From: Phycisphaerae bacterium
GTDB lineage: Bacteria > Planctomycetota > Phycisphaerae > UBA1845 > UTPLA1
DNA length: 32,492 nt
NCBI GenBank assembly: GCA_030593565.1
Contig: JAUVGW010000013.1
Coordinates: 1 to 32,492, forward strand
Direction: 5' to 3'
Made by a program: the position numbers and the translations under genes
The notes under the pieces: generated by a model
Databases searched by the model: none
Told to the model about the DNA's origin: nothing
The model's input: the letters and a program-made list of their open reading frames with translations, nothing else
In this document: positions 18,201 through 32,492 of the stretch, piece after piece
How the letters are laid out: every line of letters starts with the position of its first letter
Position numbering within the stretch: position 1 is the first letter of the stretch

Positions 18201-21200
18201 TTTGCGAGTTGATGGCGGAGACCACATCCTGGATGGTGGAGACGGAGCGCAGGTCGATTTCGGCGCCGTTGCCCGCTCGGTCGGTGATGCGTATGTGTCC
18301 CGCCCCGACGCCGTCGCCGCCGTTGAGTGCGCTCAACGCAGTCGAACGGTTCAGCAGGGCGGCGGACGTCTCGATGGTGAAGGTGCCGGCACCCACCAGG
18401 GTCGAATCCTGCGTGGCGAATCCCGACGAGATGACCTGATGTGCCGCGGCCAGGTTGCGTACCGTGAAGGTGTACTGTCCGGGCGAGGCGCCCGTCGAGG
18501 ACGTGGCCAGCAGAATCGACTCGTCCGAGCTTGTGGTAGCGGTCTGATCAAAGGTGGAGGCCGTGGCAAGTCGTGAAGCGATGTTCTGAATCGACAGCAG
18601 GTTGGCGGAGATCTGAATCAGCGCGGTGCGCTGGCTGACCATCGTACTGAGGCGACCCTGCAACCGGATCAGCGGTTGCTGATGAACTGACATCAGGGCG
18701 TCAATGAGATCCGAAATGGGCAGGCCGGAAACCAGGCCGGTACTCGATATCGTTGACATCGCACATGGCTCCGTCGCGAGGCCGCTCCACCACACAAAAT
18801 GGGGACAGGCCGCTCTATCGTCGTGCCCACCCCTCCATTCGAGACGTGGACCGAGATGAAGAACCTAGTCCCTTTTCTTCAGTCAATGCTGATGAGCCTG
18901 CTTGACACCGCTGAAGGCCGATCGACTCTCCAAGCCATACGCGGACTTGTGACCGGCGCCCGCGCCATCCGACGCCTGGTTGTCGTCGCCATCCACGGGC
19001 ACGACGCGGAACCGCTTGTGACCGTCCACGTAGCAGGTCAGGACGACGCCACGTTTGTGGCACGATTCCTTATCTAGTGTACGCGCCGACATCGGATACC
19101 TCCAAACGGCGATACCGTTCACACACCGAGCCACTGGGGCACGAGCGGGACCCAACTGTTATCGGAAGATTCGGGAGGGAACTTGGGAGCCGCCGATGGG
19201 CGTCACCGGCCCCTCCAGCAGTCCACCGATGGTGCCGCGCCTGGCCACATCGTCATCAGACGACTGCCCGCGTTCTCAGCCCTGGGAGGCCCGCCGACGC
19301 CTTAGAAGCTGTTTCAGAATCCCATGTGGCACCGGCGTCTCGCCGGTGGGGTCACAGGCGGGACGCCTGTGCCACAGTTCTGTAACAGTATCTCAGCCTA
19401 TCCCAGTAGCGACAGGACGATCTGCGGCGATTGGTTCGCGATGCCCAACATTTGTGTCGTGGACTGCATCATGATCTGGGCTCGCGTCAGCTTCGACACC
19501 TCCACCGCATAATCCGTGTCCCTGATGGTCGACTCGGATGCCGTGACGTTCTCGACGGCCGTTCGCAGACTGTTCAGGTTGGTCTCAACCTGGTTGGCCT
19601 GGAATCCACCGAGGCGACCGCTGAGCGTGGCGATCTGCGAGATCGCCGCGGCCACGATCAACTCCGCACCGGGAAGATTATCCTTGTTGTTAATCTCGGC
19701 GGCGCCACCTGATCCGAGCGTGTTCAAGTAGCCGCTCGTGCTGTTGCCAAGATTGGATGTCGTGATCGCCGGGATGCCGATGCTGACGAGACCGTCGGTG
19801 TTGACCTGCGGCCCGATCTGAAAATCGGCGCCGCCGCCGGTGATCGTGAACGTATCAGAGCCGATGGTCGTTCCGAAGGCCTGTGTCAATTCGGCGAGGA
19901 CATCCAAGCCGTTGCTTCGGATCTTCGCGACGAGGCCATCGACGTTGGCGGATTGGCCATTGAACGTCACGCCCGCGTCTCGCCCTGCGTCCTCGATGTC
20001 GCTTTGATCACCTTGCACAACGGTGAAGGTGCCACTGATCGCCCGCACGGAGACGAACTCGTTGCTGCCGAAACCCGAGCTGTTGAAGGCCATCCCGCCC
20101 GCGCTGAACGTGGCGGTGACGCCGGTCAGGCTCGCGGCAGCCGCGACCGCGGTCGCGATGGCTGACGCGGCCGTGCCTTCGGCGAACGTGAAGATTTCCG
20201 AACCCAAACGCCCGCGGACCTCGATGCCTGCGGCGTTGCCCGTCCCCAGAACGGCGTTGCCGGCGCCGTTGGCCGACAGACCACTGCCGCCGCCCACGCC
20301 GATGGTGATGTTCGCCGTCTGGGCCGACTGCGTCACTTGCACCGTCACCGCCTGAGTCGAGCCCGCGAATACGCGTGCGCCGAAGATCTGGAGCCGCGCC
20401 AGGTTCGTTGCATCCTGACCGCTGATGTTGTAGCCGAGACCCCCATTCAGGAGCTTCTTGCCGTTGAACTGCGTGGAGTTGGCGACCCGGTTGATGCTCT
20501 CGAGGAGAGAATCGACCTGCAACTGGTTTGCCGTGATCTCGTCATCGGACAATGCCCCCGAGTTCGCCGACCTGTCCACCAGTTCCTTGATATCGAGCAA
20601 CATGCTCGAGACCTCGGCGAGGGCGGCGTCCGCCGTGGAGATCACGTTGATCGCGCGTTCAGAGTTGGATATCGCCGTCGTCAGACCACGAATCTCTGCG
20701 CGCAGGGATTCAGACGCAATCAAGCCCGCCGGGTCATCGGCCCCCCTATTGATGCGGAGGCCGGAGCTGAGGCGCTCCAGTCTGAGATTCAGGTCGTTCT
20801 GATTGCTGATCAGGTTCCGAATGGCCTGAATGGACGAGACATTTGTATTGATGCGACTCATGGATTCCTCCCTGAACGCCCACGCTCATTTTCCCGCGAA
20901 GCGTGGATAAGCACACCACCGTGTGTGCTCCTCTTTATCGGTTTCACCCGTCACAACTTGAAGGATGAATAGCCGAATCCGAAAACAACCGTCACCCCTC
21001 CTTATTGACGCCGTTGTTTCCGGGTCTCCTCCGTCTCGCGGCGGCGGTCACATGGTTTCGCCGCTGGATGACGCGATCCGGAAGTCTCGCGCGATGGTTT
21101 CTCGCGTCTGACCGTCGTCTCTATCGGGCGGGTTATATGGTGACTTTCATTAAGCTCCGGGAATAAGCAGCCGCGCCCCGATACGATGCAGAGACCCCAG

Positions 21201-24200
21201 AATCACCCCGAACGCCCCATAAACACGAAGCTCGCAGGAGATCGTTGACCACATGCCCAAGAACAAAGACCTTATTGGACGTCCGGGATAGCGTCACCCC
21301 TCAAGAAGGAAGCTTCGTGCAAATCACGCTAAAAAAGGAAACAACAAATGAAGAATGGAAGCGGAAGATACAGTCCGGTCAGTAGAAAGGAACCGGCTGC
21401 TATTCACCATTCGTCCCTCGCTATTCGCCATTCCCGGCCCTGCCGGGCATGGCTACCCCCGGCGCAGGCGAAGCACGGCATGACCTTTCAGTTTAGAAAC
21501 CGGCTGATCTTGTTGGGAGCCGGCAAGAAGGGCGTCGATCTGCGTAAGCCGACTCGCTTCGATCGCGAGATCGGAATCAATCGATGATTTCTCGGATGCA
21601 CAAACGTTCTCGGCCGCCACCTCCAACGCGCGAAGCAGTGGATCAACCGCCTCACTGGAAAACGCCGACAGCTCCTCGCGGCAACGCATCACTTCCGCAA
21701 CCGCTGCACGGACCACCGCATGCGCCACGGCGTGACCAACGCGACCAAGCGATCTTGTCCCGCCTGTCACCGCCGACGAGAGGAATCCCACACGCGAACT
21801 GCCGAGCCGGCTCGGCTCCAGCGATCCAAGCCGAAATGTATGCGTGCAACCGTGTTCGACGTCGGGGAGCGAAGTCGCCCACGCCCCTTTGAGCAGTTCG
21901 TAACCGTCGTGCCGTGTCGCGTCGATGATCCGATCGATCGCATTGACCGCTGCGTCGACCGCCGCTTGGCCCGTATCCAGCTCCTTCGGCGACCGCCGCC
22001 GCGCGCGCCGCCCGCCAGGCCTCAATAGATCCGCTAATGCCTCCAAACACGCGGTGATTTCGCCCATGGCGGACTCGGCGTACGTCGCGGCCTCCGCGGC
22101 TCCGCGCGCAGCGCGAGCAAGTGCGCCATGCTCGAAATCCGGCCTCGGTCGATGCGCGGCTGCGGAAACGTCCTCGCCGCGTTGAACACGGAGAACCGCC
22201 GAACCGCCCCCTCCGCCTTTCGGCGCCCTACGCGGCGGACGAACGCGACCGGCCAATAATGTCGGGATATTCGAGCGTTTGCGACTCAACGATCTATCGC
22301 CTCACGTCGGCTGGTTCGCGCGTTTTGCCGTCGGGCGCCGCCATCGCGCTGCTATGCGGGTGTCGCGACCGTCACCGGCCGCTTCAGGACCCACGGTACA
22401 ACCGAGACCAACGGCATATCCGGAAACCGGTCCCTCAAATTGTCGTGAAGATCCTCCGCGACGCCCGGCGACAATGTCCCCACGACGATCCCGTCCACCG
22501 TCTCCGGATCAAACCGATCCTCACACAGAACAGACAGGCCGTGCCACAGCCCGACATTCACATTTTGGTCGTAAATGGCATCGATGCGGATGCTAGCGGA
22601 CCGCAACACGCTGATCAACTGCTCACAGCCTTTCCCCCGCCGCCAGATCGCGACGTTGCGCACGCGATGGTTATCGGCCCACTCCGACAGCACCTGACGC
22701 ACATCGCCCAGACCAAACAAGCTCTCAAACTGATCATTCGTCAGCGGTCGTCGCCAAGACGCGACCGCCGCGACACCCGCGCGTCCCTCGTCCAGCCCCA
22801 CGAAGTAGCCGTCCAGGGCGTTTTCCTTCTCCGCCACCCGGCGATAACGCTCGACAGTCTCCGCAATCAGATCGTCGAGACCCTCCGCCGGCGCATAGCG
22901 ATGCCACAGACGAAAGTTGTTCCGCACGAGCAGCCGTAGCATCCGGTTGTTGTCGCGATTCGCCGTGACCCTGCGGTGCCACACGAGCAGGTCCCCATGC
23001 GGCTCGACACGCCAGCCGCGCTGCCACAAGCGGCAACACAGATCGTACTCCTCGACGTAATAATCGAAATCGATCGGGAAGCCCCCTGCTTCCAGAAACG
23101 CCTCGCGACGAATCGCGCCGCCGCAGTTGAAGAAGACGCCGGGCAGCCCCCCGGCGTCGTGGCGATGCGGCACATCCGCCAGGCGCACGCGGCACGCCGC
23201 CGCGCCGAGATCAGGACGACGGTCGAACAAGGCAACGATCCCGTCCACCGTCCCGTCAGCGGGCCAGCTATCATCATCCAGCATCAACAGCGTCCGACCG
23301 CGCGCCGCCACGGCACCCACATTCCGTGCCGCCGCGCCATGGTTCGCCCCAAGTTCGATCCAGCGGACATCCGGGTGCTTCTCGCGCAACTCGACCGTCC
23401 CGTCGGTCGAACCATTGTCCACCACGATGACCTCATATCGTCGATCCGGCAAAGACTCGATCGATGTCAAGGTCTCCGCCAGCACCTCGCGACGGTTGTA
23501 CGTCGGAATGATCAAGCTGCAATCACAAGATGTGTCGTCCATGTTCTAACCATCCGTCATCATCGTTCATCGTCATCGTCCGTCATCAACACCGATTCCG
23601 AGTCCCTCGCAGAAGCGGAGTACGTGTGTCGCGGGGTGGCATGGGTAAGCTCTGCCGCCTACGGCGGCGCTTACCCGTGTTTCTCCCCACAGGCTCGACA
23701 CGGGCCAACCAGTTCGGCTTCGCCTCACGGTCTGCCCTTTTCGCAAGGCTCAAAGGCCAGCCAAGTTGGCCCATGCCACCCCAGTCGCACGCTAGCCCCC
23801 AGCGGAAGCGGGGGGTTAACGCGCCAATTGACAAACCTACGAATCCCTCGCTCCCGCGAGGGGCTATCAGCACGTGGCAAAACTGTGGCACCGACGCCAA
23901 CGCCGGTGGTCTTCACGGGGAGCATCGGCGTCTCGCCGGTGATCCTCACGGTCAGGAACGGCGTTTCCGAACCGTCACGCCCCGGAAAGCAGGGCTTGGC
24001 GAGCCGCGGACCGCCCGCCGGTGTCCACGTCGTCACCCAATTCCACTCTGCGCGGCAGCCACCGGTGCAGCCGCTCACGCCGAACAGCCTGTGGTCCCAG
24101 TACGCCGATCTGCAGCGCCGCCACCACCGCGGCCAGGTAGGCCGACTGCATCAGCGTCGCCCCACCGGCCAACGACAACGCCGCTACCGTCAGGATGGAT

Positions 24201-27200
24201 TCGCCACAGCCCAGCCGGTCCACAACACCGTCCGCCAACGACGGCAGGTGCTCGCTGCACAACCGTGCGTTCCATGCCTGTGATCCACGGTCATGCGAGT
24301 GGCGATCGAACGTCACCAGCCCGCGCTTGCCCAACGTCACGAGCATCTGAATCGCCTGGGTCTGCTGCAACATCTGATAAGCAAGCGCCGACAGACCGCC
24401 GCCGAAATCATTCACGGCCACACGAAGCCTGCGTTCGGAACAACAAAGCAAGTCGAAGTCACGCAATGCCGCAAGGTTGCCCTGCGGCCCCGCGGACCCG
24501 CCGGCGATCACCGGCACGCGATGCCTGAACGGCGTACCAAGCCGACGCAGAAGGCCCGGCGTGATCATGCCGAGACCGCAATCGTAAATCACGGCTGCGT
24601 CGGCGCCCGTCGCCTCGGCCGCCAGCAGGTCCGCCACGCCGCGCTCACCCACTGAATCAAGCGGATAGATGCAGGCGCGGTTCACCTTGAACAACTTGTG
24701 CTCATCAACCAGGAACCGCGTCTTGACGGCCAACTCCGGGCGCTGTCGCACGGCTTGAACCTGAACGCCGCCGTCGGTCAATTCCCGCATCGCCCAGGCC
24801 GATAACTGATCATCTCCCAGGCTTGTCACCAATACGGGTTCGGCGCCCAAGGCCGCAAGCTGTGCGGCCACGATCGCAGCCCCGCCCAGATGATCTTTCT
24901 CGTCCAACTCGTCGAGCGACATCATCGGCGACTCACTGGCGATGTTTGTCGTGTCGCATAGGACATAACGCTCCACCACGACGTCACCCAGGACGAGGAT
25001 GCGCTTCCCCTCTACCCGGTCCAGAAGACCCATCAGACTTCCCAGCGTGATGTCGTGGCGCCGGCACACCGCCCGCAGTCGCTCAAGCCCCAGGTCGTCC
25101 GCGCGGGACATCCCTTCCGCGAGCCGACTCGAGCTGAACACCACCTGTCCGCTCGAAAAAAGCACCCGACCGCCGCCGGATTCGACAACCTCGCGCTCCG
25201 CAAGAAACCGCGGATCATCGCTCGTCGCGTATTCATGGCCCTTAACGTATACATCAGGACGGACAGCCCGCAGCAAGGCACATGCCGTCGCGCTCGGGTC
25301 GATCACCACGTAGTCCACGAATTCCAGCGCCGCCAGATTCTCGGCCCGAAGCTCCTCGGGAATGTACGGTCGCTGAGCGCCCTTATCGATCGCGGCGTCA
25401 CCCGTGATGGAAACAACCAGCACATCTCCCTGCGAACGGGCGAATTCCAGGTACCGAATATGACCGGGATGCACGATATCGAAACAACCGTGACACTGAA
25501 CGACTGTCCTCGGCGTCGCTCCCGATCCGCGCAGGTCGCTGACGACTCGTTTGAGTCGATCGACGCTGAGAATCTTGCGATGGTAATCGCTCACGGAAAC
25601 AGCCTTCAGATGTAGCGTCGGCCCCCTGCGGCCGACGAGAATGTCGTGACACCGCCCCTCATTGGCATTTCATCTTTCATCCTTCTCCCTTCTCCCCCGC
25701 GCTCCCCTTCGGGTCGCAGCTAAACGTCGCGATGCAGCATATTTCGACTTTCGACTTTCGGCTTTCAGCTTTCGACTTTCGACTTTCGACTTTCACCTTT
25801 CGACTTTCGACTTCATCCTTCCTTCCGCCCCCGCCGCCACCATCAGTCATCCAGGTTCAGGACCATTCTGACGCTCGTCAGCACACCGCGGACCACCAAC
25901 GTGATCATCAGGAGCAGCAGCAGCCAACCCACGGTCAGTGACAGCAACGGCCACGCCCGCTCGATGATTCCCGGCATCTGAGCCGAAATGGAGCCCACGA
26001 TCCACGCGATGACCCCCAGCGTCACAATCGCGCCGAGGTGTCCGCGGAAGTTGCCCGGCAGCGGCGCCATCCGCACGGTCAGGCAGATCATCAAATACGC
26101 AAACAGGATCACCCGCCATTGCGGCGTCTCGGCGGTCTGCACCGCGTTGAGCGTCCCCTCGGCGAGCGTGATGAGCCCGCGAAGCTGCCCCCAGAACGCC
26201 GCCAATGTCCCAGGCAGTTCGGTCGCGATCAGATCCTGGGGAACCTTGACCACCACCGGCATGCCCAGCTTGGCGATGGCGAGGTAGATCAGGGCTCCCA
26301 GGGCGACCATTGGCAGCAATGCGACGAGCACGGGACCGATAATGGGTAATTTCGGCTGCGGATCGGCGTCTGTGGCAGGTCCGCCACTGTCATCGTCCTT
26401 CATCAAGGCCGTGTGATTGACCGTCGCGCCCGTCACCAGCAGCCCGAGGATCCGCCCCAGTTGGGCGATCAGGGTACCGGGCAGCAAGACGGCGTTGACG
26501 GTTTTCGGCTTCGTGATGCCGCTCCACACATGGTGGACCGCCCAGGCCAACAACACAACCACCACCAACCAGATCGAAGCCGTCGCGTAGATCATTTCAG
26601 GACCTCGCGCAATTCCTGCGCTGCGCAGACTGTTCGCGCAGTTATATGAACATCGGCATTCACGATTCCGGCGGTTGAATCGCCGGCTCAGACCGAGTCC
26701 GTAACAGTTCAGGCGGGGCCATGACAGTTTAGGCGGCATTGCTCCGAAGGGTGCCACTGGCGGCTTGTCCGCCAGTGCCTCAACAGATAGCGCCCTACAC
26801 GGACACTGGCAGGCAAGCTGCCAGTGGCACCCCGCCGCCGATTGTGTCATGGACCCGTTCAGGCGACCTCACGCTTCTGTGGCACCGGCGTCTCGCCGGT
26901 GATCCCACCGGCGAGACGCCGGTGCCACAGAAACAATGTGGTGAAGGCGGGTCCGTGGCGCAACACGTTTGTAACGCACGTCGGCCAAAACACCTCCCGG
27001 AGCCTTCCAGGGCATCCCGATGCCGTCTTTTCGATCACCTGCGAGTTTCAGCCCTTTGCCTCTATTCCGCTCCGCACGATATGATGGATGCTTGCGGGGA
27101 GGCATCCGGAGACGACGGCTGCGGCAGACCCCGTGCGAGTCGGACGAGGCACTGAAGGATACCATGGCGAAAAAGGCTTCCAAGAACAAACGAAAACGTG

Positions 27201-30200
27201 CCGGTTCCAGCCCGGCGGTCCGAGATGAAGGCGGTGTCAAGCAGACCGCCCCCGCTCCACCTCGAACTCCAGTCCCCGCGCACAATGCTGCCGCGACCGC
27301 TGCGCCTCTCGGTCCCTCCCCCGCGCTCTACGCGGCCGGCATCGCTTTCCTGGCGGTGGGCGCGGCCAGTTCCCTGATGCTTTCGCTCGATCACCTCGGC
27401 GGGCTGAGCCTGCCGGGTTGCGGCGAAGGCAGCGCCTGTGCCGAAGCCGCCAACAGCATCTGGGGCAAGGTCCCTATTACAGGGGACTTCGCGTGGCCGG
27501 TGTCTTTCCTTGGCTTCGCCTATTTTCTCGGGGCTCTTGTCGCCTGGATCGCCTCGGCGCGGGGTGTCACGCCTCTATTCCGCAATGTCGCACGACTCGG
27601 GGCGCTGATCTCCCTCGGATTCGTGATCGTCATCGTCGTCGGGGGCTACCACTGCTCCTATTGCCTCGCGGGGCACGCCGGCAACTTCGCCTTCTGGGTC
27701 GTCATGGAGTTGTCACGCCGATCACGCGGAACATCTCTGCGCCCCCTGGGCGCCTTAGTGTTGGTCTTCATCGTCTCCTCGGCGGCGCTCGGCGCCGCCA
27801 AGGTGCGGACGCAGCAACGCGTGGAAGCCGACCAGGAGCGGCAACGCGAGGAATCGACCGCCGAGATCATCGCCGCCACGGAACGGATGGCAGCCGCGGC
27901 CCAGGAACGCAAGGACAACGCACCATCCACCCGGGACGACTCGGCTCCGTCCAAGCCCGCGCCGCCGAGCACGCAGGCGGCCGCCGCCACCGACCCCACG
28001 GAGCCGGCACAGCCTCCCACGGTCACCGCAACCGCTCCCGCCGACGAACAGGAGACGCCTGAGAGGCCGTGGACGGGCGGTTTCCGAGGACGCTACGTGT
28101 ATGGAGCAGAAGAAGCTCCCGTCCGGCTCGTCATGATCACGGACTACCAATGCACCGACTGCAACCGGATCGAGGTGGAAGTCAGGGAGATGCTCAACCA
28201 GCGAGACGACGTGTCGCTCTCGATCAAGCACTTTCCCATGTGCAGCGACTGCAACCCTCGTTTCGAGGGCAAGCGAAACATGCATCGCAACGCCTGTTGG
28301 GCCGCACGCGCCGCCGAGGCCGCCGGCATCCTGGGCGGCAACGACGCCTTCTGGGACATGCACTTCTGGCTCTTTGACCATCATGGTAACTTCACGAGGG
28401 AGGACCTCGATGAAGGCCTCCTCGAACTCGGCTACGACCCCGCGGAATTCAAGCGGGTCATGATAGGGGATGAATCGCTCGAGCTTGTTCAGTCGGACAT
28501 CCAGGAAGCGATCTGGCTCGGCTTGCACTACACGCCGATGGTGTTCATCAACGGCGTCGAGTTGAAAGGCGTCTTCGCGAGAAACGCGGTCCCGCGAACC
28601 GTCGCGGCCGTGGGAGCCGAGAACCCGCCGCCGATGAACCACGACTATGACCAACCCCCACCAGCCGCCGACAAGTACGTCGGCGACTGGAGCGTCGCCA
28701 CCAACCGGCCAAGGCGACTCCCGGCGGATACCCATCCCTGGGCCACCGGCGCCTCCGGCGACGTGAAGGTCGACATCGTCATGTGGTCCGACTATCAAGA
28801 ACCCCACACGGCGACGGCCGACGGCATCATTCGACAATGGATGGCCGATCATCCCGATTCTCGTTACTCGTTTCGGCATTTTCCCTTCAATCCAAACTGC
28901 AATCCGGTGTTGTCGGAAAGCGCGTCGGCCAAACACCCCATGGCGTGCCGGGCCTCACAGGCGGCCGAGGCGGCCGGCAGACTCGGCGGCTTGGACGGCT
29001 ACTGGAAGATGCATGCCTGGCTGATGGAACATCAAAGCGAGGTCGGCGACGAGACGCTTCGGCAGGCCGCCGTCGACTTCGGTTTTGATGCGGACGCCTT
29101 CGTCGCCGCAATGGACGACCCGGCATCCACCGACGCCATCACCGAGGATGTCAACGCCGCAAAGCCCAACCCCAAATCCAAATCTTCGCTGCTGTACCGC
29201 GGCGGCATCCCGACGATCTACGTCAATGGGAAAGTCATCCCGCGGTGGCGACTCGAAGGCGAGAACATCCTGGAACGCATCTTCGATAAAGCCTACGAGG
29301 ACGCGAACTAGAGCATTTTTCAGTTGAACAGGCGGGGTGGCGCCCGGACTACTATTGATGTTTGAATGGCTAATGAAGCGGCCCAAGCCCATGGATCGCA
29401 ATTCATGGGCTTGGGCCGCACTGGCATACTAGAAAACACCACTTTCGGCTTGACGGTCGACTGGTTATGCTTCCAGGCGACCCGCGGTTTCGTGCCGCCC
29501 AGCATCAGGAGTCATAGTGATGTCACTCGTACCCATGCGCACCTTGTTGGACCACGCGGCCGAGAACGATTACGGCCTCGCCGCCTTCAATGTCAATAAT
29601 ATGGAGCAAATCCAGGCGATCATGGCCGCCGCGGAGGAGACCGGCTCGCCGGTCATCATCCAGGCCTCCCGAGGCGCGAGGCAGTACACGAACGACGCGT
29701 ATCTGCGCCACCTGATGCTGGCCGCGGCCGAGTTGCATCCAAAAATCCCGATCGCCATGCACCTGGATCACGGCAACTCGGCGGAGACCTGCTTCAGTGC
29801 GATCGAGCAAGGCTTCACGTCCGTGATGATGGACGGTTCGCTCGAGGTCGACGGCAAGTCGCCGGCGAGCTTCGAGTACAACGTCGAGGTGACGCGCCAG
29901 GTTGTCGCAGCCGCCCACGCCAAAGGCGTCACGGTCGAAGGCGAACTCGGTTGCCTCGGCGGCATCGAGGACGGCCACGGCGCAGGCATGAGCCAGGATG
30001 AGGCCATGAAGCACCTCACCGATCCCGCCCAGGCCGAGGAGTTCGTCGCGAAGACAGGTGTCGATGCCCTGGCGGTGGCGATCGGCACGAGCCACGGGGC
30101 GTACAAGTTCACCAAGAAGCCGACGGGCGACGTGCTCGTGATGAGCGTGATAGAGGATATCCATCGGCGACTGCCGAATACGCACATGGTGATGCACGGC

Positions 30201-32492
30201 TCATCGAGCGTGCCGCAGGAACTGCTCGCGATCATCCGCGAGTACGGCGGCGAGATGAAGGAGACCTACGGCGTGCCCGTCGAGGAGATTCAGCGCGGCA
30301 TCAAGAATGGCGTCCGCAAGGTCAATGTCGACACCGACAACCGCCTCGCCATCACGGGTGCGATCCGCAAGGTATTCGCGACCAAGAAGGGCGAATTCGA
30401 TCCGCGGAAGTACCTCGGCCCCGCCCGCGACGCGATGCAGCGCGTCTGCGTCGCCCGCATGACGGCCTTCGGCCAGGCCGGCTACGCCGGCAAGATCAAG
30501 CCTGCCACGTGCAAGGAGATGGTCGCGTTCTACGGCACGTAGCGATGGCGTCTGAAAGCATGCTCACCCTTCGGGATGAGCATGGCACCCAGCAGTAGGG
30601 TGCGTCCCGGACGCACCTTTTTTCTTCTGCCAAATTATTTGAGAAAAATTTCACGGTGCTCCCTTTGGGTCCGGCGGCGACGCTGAAATCCTCGGCGTTT
30701 GCAGCAAAAAACTGCGAACCGCCGCAAACTGCCGCAAACTTTCGGCCGCGGTGAAGGCGAGGCGGCGGTCTGCCCTTTTTCGGTTCTCGTCATGTAGTAT
30801 GGCTCAGTGTTCCGCTGGGAAGCTGTCAGCCGAGGAGGGAGCAAGGGACCGAGGGATCGAGGGATCGGGGATTGAATCAGAGCCCGGAGCGTAAGCGACG
30901 GGTTTGTCGCCCGACGGCATAATGACCCCGCGCTGACGCTTGGGGCTCTGTTTTGTCAAGACTTGTTTGTAGTACATCCGCGGTTCGGCCCCGGAGGGGC
31001 CAAGGCGAGTAGCCAGGGGTGGAGCGAAGCGAAACCCCTGGGAACAAGACCCGCAACTCCCCAAAACCCCGGCGGGGCGGAAGATAGGGTCTGGTCGGAT
31101 CTTTCGCCCCTACGGGGCTGACTAGCTTACACGCGCTCCAACCCCACGGCTCGCGCCGTGGGCTATGTTCTTACGCCCCTCACGGGGCTTTGCCGTGTTC
31201 CCCGGCATTCCGGGCATGTTCCGCTTTCGTTGCCCATGAGATTGTACTCGCACTTGACGCAATGCCCCTCCGGGATGCGACGGCGGCGCTCCAGAAACCA
31301 CAGAAGCCCCGTGGGGATGGCAACAGCAACGAATGGTAGCCAGAGCGGGATCATCAGAACCCTGATCACGACCTTGCCCTGTTTTCTGGCAACAGGCCAT
31401 TCCAAACCCCAGCGGTTGGGTCTGCGAAGGGATCCCATTTTCCAGGTCCCTGCGTCGGTCCTGCCTATTACGACAGATGACAACACCACGATGACGCCGT
31501 CTCTGCAGCCGCATGACCATCCATCACCAGTGAAGGCAAAGTACCACGCCAGACTCACTCCCCACGCCACGAGAATCAGCACGCACAGCACGAGCCCAAT
31601 CCCTTCGAGCACGCGCGCGCTACGCCGTCGTTTCCTCGCGGTCATTTTGAATCCGCCTTGGGCAGGCCTTCGCTTCGAATGTGCCGGCGGAGCCACGTAG
31701 GGTGCGTCCCGGACGCACCTTTTTTCTTCATTCACCGGCGCGGCCCTCGACATCACCGAAGTCGGGCGGCTTGGCGGCTTCGCCGTCGCACGAGCACATC
31801 CAATCGTTTGCATACTCTCCCTGGCGCACCCACTTTGCGAAGCTCGAATGCGGCCACGCATGTGGACAGCTCGCAAGGCCATGCTTCACTGGATTGTAAT
31901 GGATGTAATCCAAGTGCCGACCGTAGTCGTCATCGTTGCGGATGGCGTGGTCCCAGAACCGGCGTTGCCAGACGCCGCGTTCGCCGCGCTTGCGTCGTGA
32001 CGCGCTGCGCGGTGTCTCGGTGCCGCCGCCTGCAAGGAACAGGTCCGTGAATCGCCCCTTGATCGCAGACCAGCGCATTGAGTAGCGTGTGTCATCCGGC
32101 GGCAGCGTCCAGAGACAGTGCAAATGGTCCGGCAGGATGACGATGGCGTCGATCTCGAAGGGGTGGTGGGTGAGTTCTTCTCGAAAGGCGGTTCGTAGGA
32201 AATCCAACGACGCCGGGCCGGTCAAGATCGGTCGGCGGAAGTTTGTCACGACCGTGAAGAAGAACGTCGCACCGGGTGCAATGGGACGTTGATATTGTGG
32301 CATCGTTCCGTGACGTTAGCTGGCGCCGCCGATTTGGGCAAGAAGAAAGAGAAAAGGTGCGTCCGGGACGCACACTACAGCGGTCATTTTGATTCCGCCT
32401 CGGGCAGTCCCTCGCTTCGAATGTGGCGGCGGAGTCTGAATAGTTCGCGGAAGGCCTTGAGGATCACCTTGAGGTTTGCGCCGGTTTGTTCG

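Overview
The window looks like a chromosomal piece of a flagellated, high-GC member of the Planctomycetota, possibly of the Phycisphaerae type. This is an inference from gene style. The signs are dockerin-tailed secreted proteins with tandem NxxGxxAF-type repeats, PD40 propeller proteins, a small membrane protein ending in a CxxC...CPEC zinc ribbon, and intergenic DNA packed with palindromic repeats. No rRNA, tRNA, CRISPR array or phage module was seen.

Layout. Positions 294-9478 (+ strand) hold envelope and secreted proteins: a large membrane-anchored PD40 protein, a truncated GPH/MFS transporter start fused to a dockerin tail, two tandem NxxGxxAF-repeat paralogues with duplicated promoters, and a third dockerin-tailed exported protein. 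Positions 9607-12995 (- strand) hold a PD40/TolB-like lipoprotein, a CsgG/LpoB-like lipoprotein, a 69-residue protein whose start overlaps it by ATGA, and a Xer-type tyrosine recombinase with a terminator. Positions 13414-22289 (- strand) hold a TPR protein and a flagellar filament cluster: fliS, a very long fliD, a small unknown gene, fliC and a divergent flagellin-like gene. FliA (sigma-28)-type promoters lie before fliC and before the small gene. Positions 22352-26595 (- strand) hold a family 2 glycosyltransferase, a nucleotidyltransferase/PfkB fusion like HldE with reversed domain order, and a membrane protein. Positions 27164-30542 (+ strand) hold a VKOR protein fused to two DsbA-like domains and a class II fructose-bisphosphate aldolase. 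Positions 31163-32492 hold a zinc-ribbon membrane protein, a REP-associated tyrosine transposase (RAYT), and the 3' end of another gene.

How parts may work together. FliC, FliD and FliS build, cap and chaperone the filament. The sugar-nucleotide enzyme and glycosyltransferase next to them could feed envelope or flagellin glycosylation (inference). The PD40, CsgG/LpoB-like and 69-residue proteins form a probable co-translated envelope unit.

Most notable structure. The RAYT gene at 31728-32303 lies between two inverted REP palindromes whose GTAG heads point outward. Immediately outside both heads is a 55-bp imperfect direct repeat carrying the end of one gene and the ATG of the next. Similar GTAG-headed hairpins occur at several other sites. 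Other palindromic families are inserted between genes and, twice, in frame inside the large PD40 gene. All calls come from reading the sequence; no database search was run.
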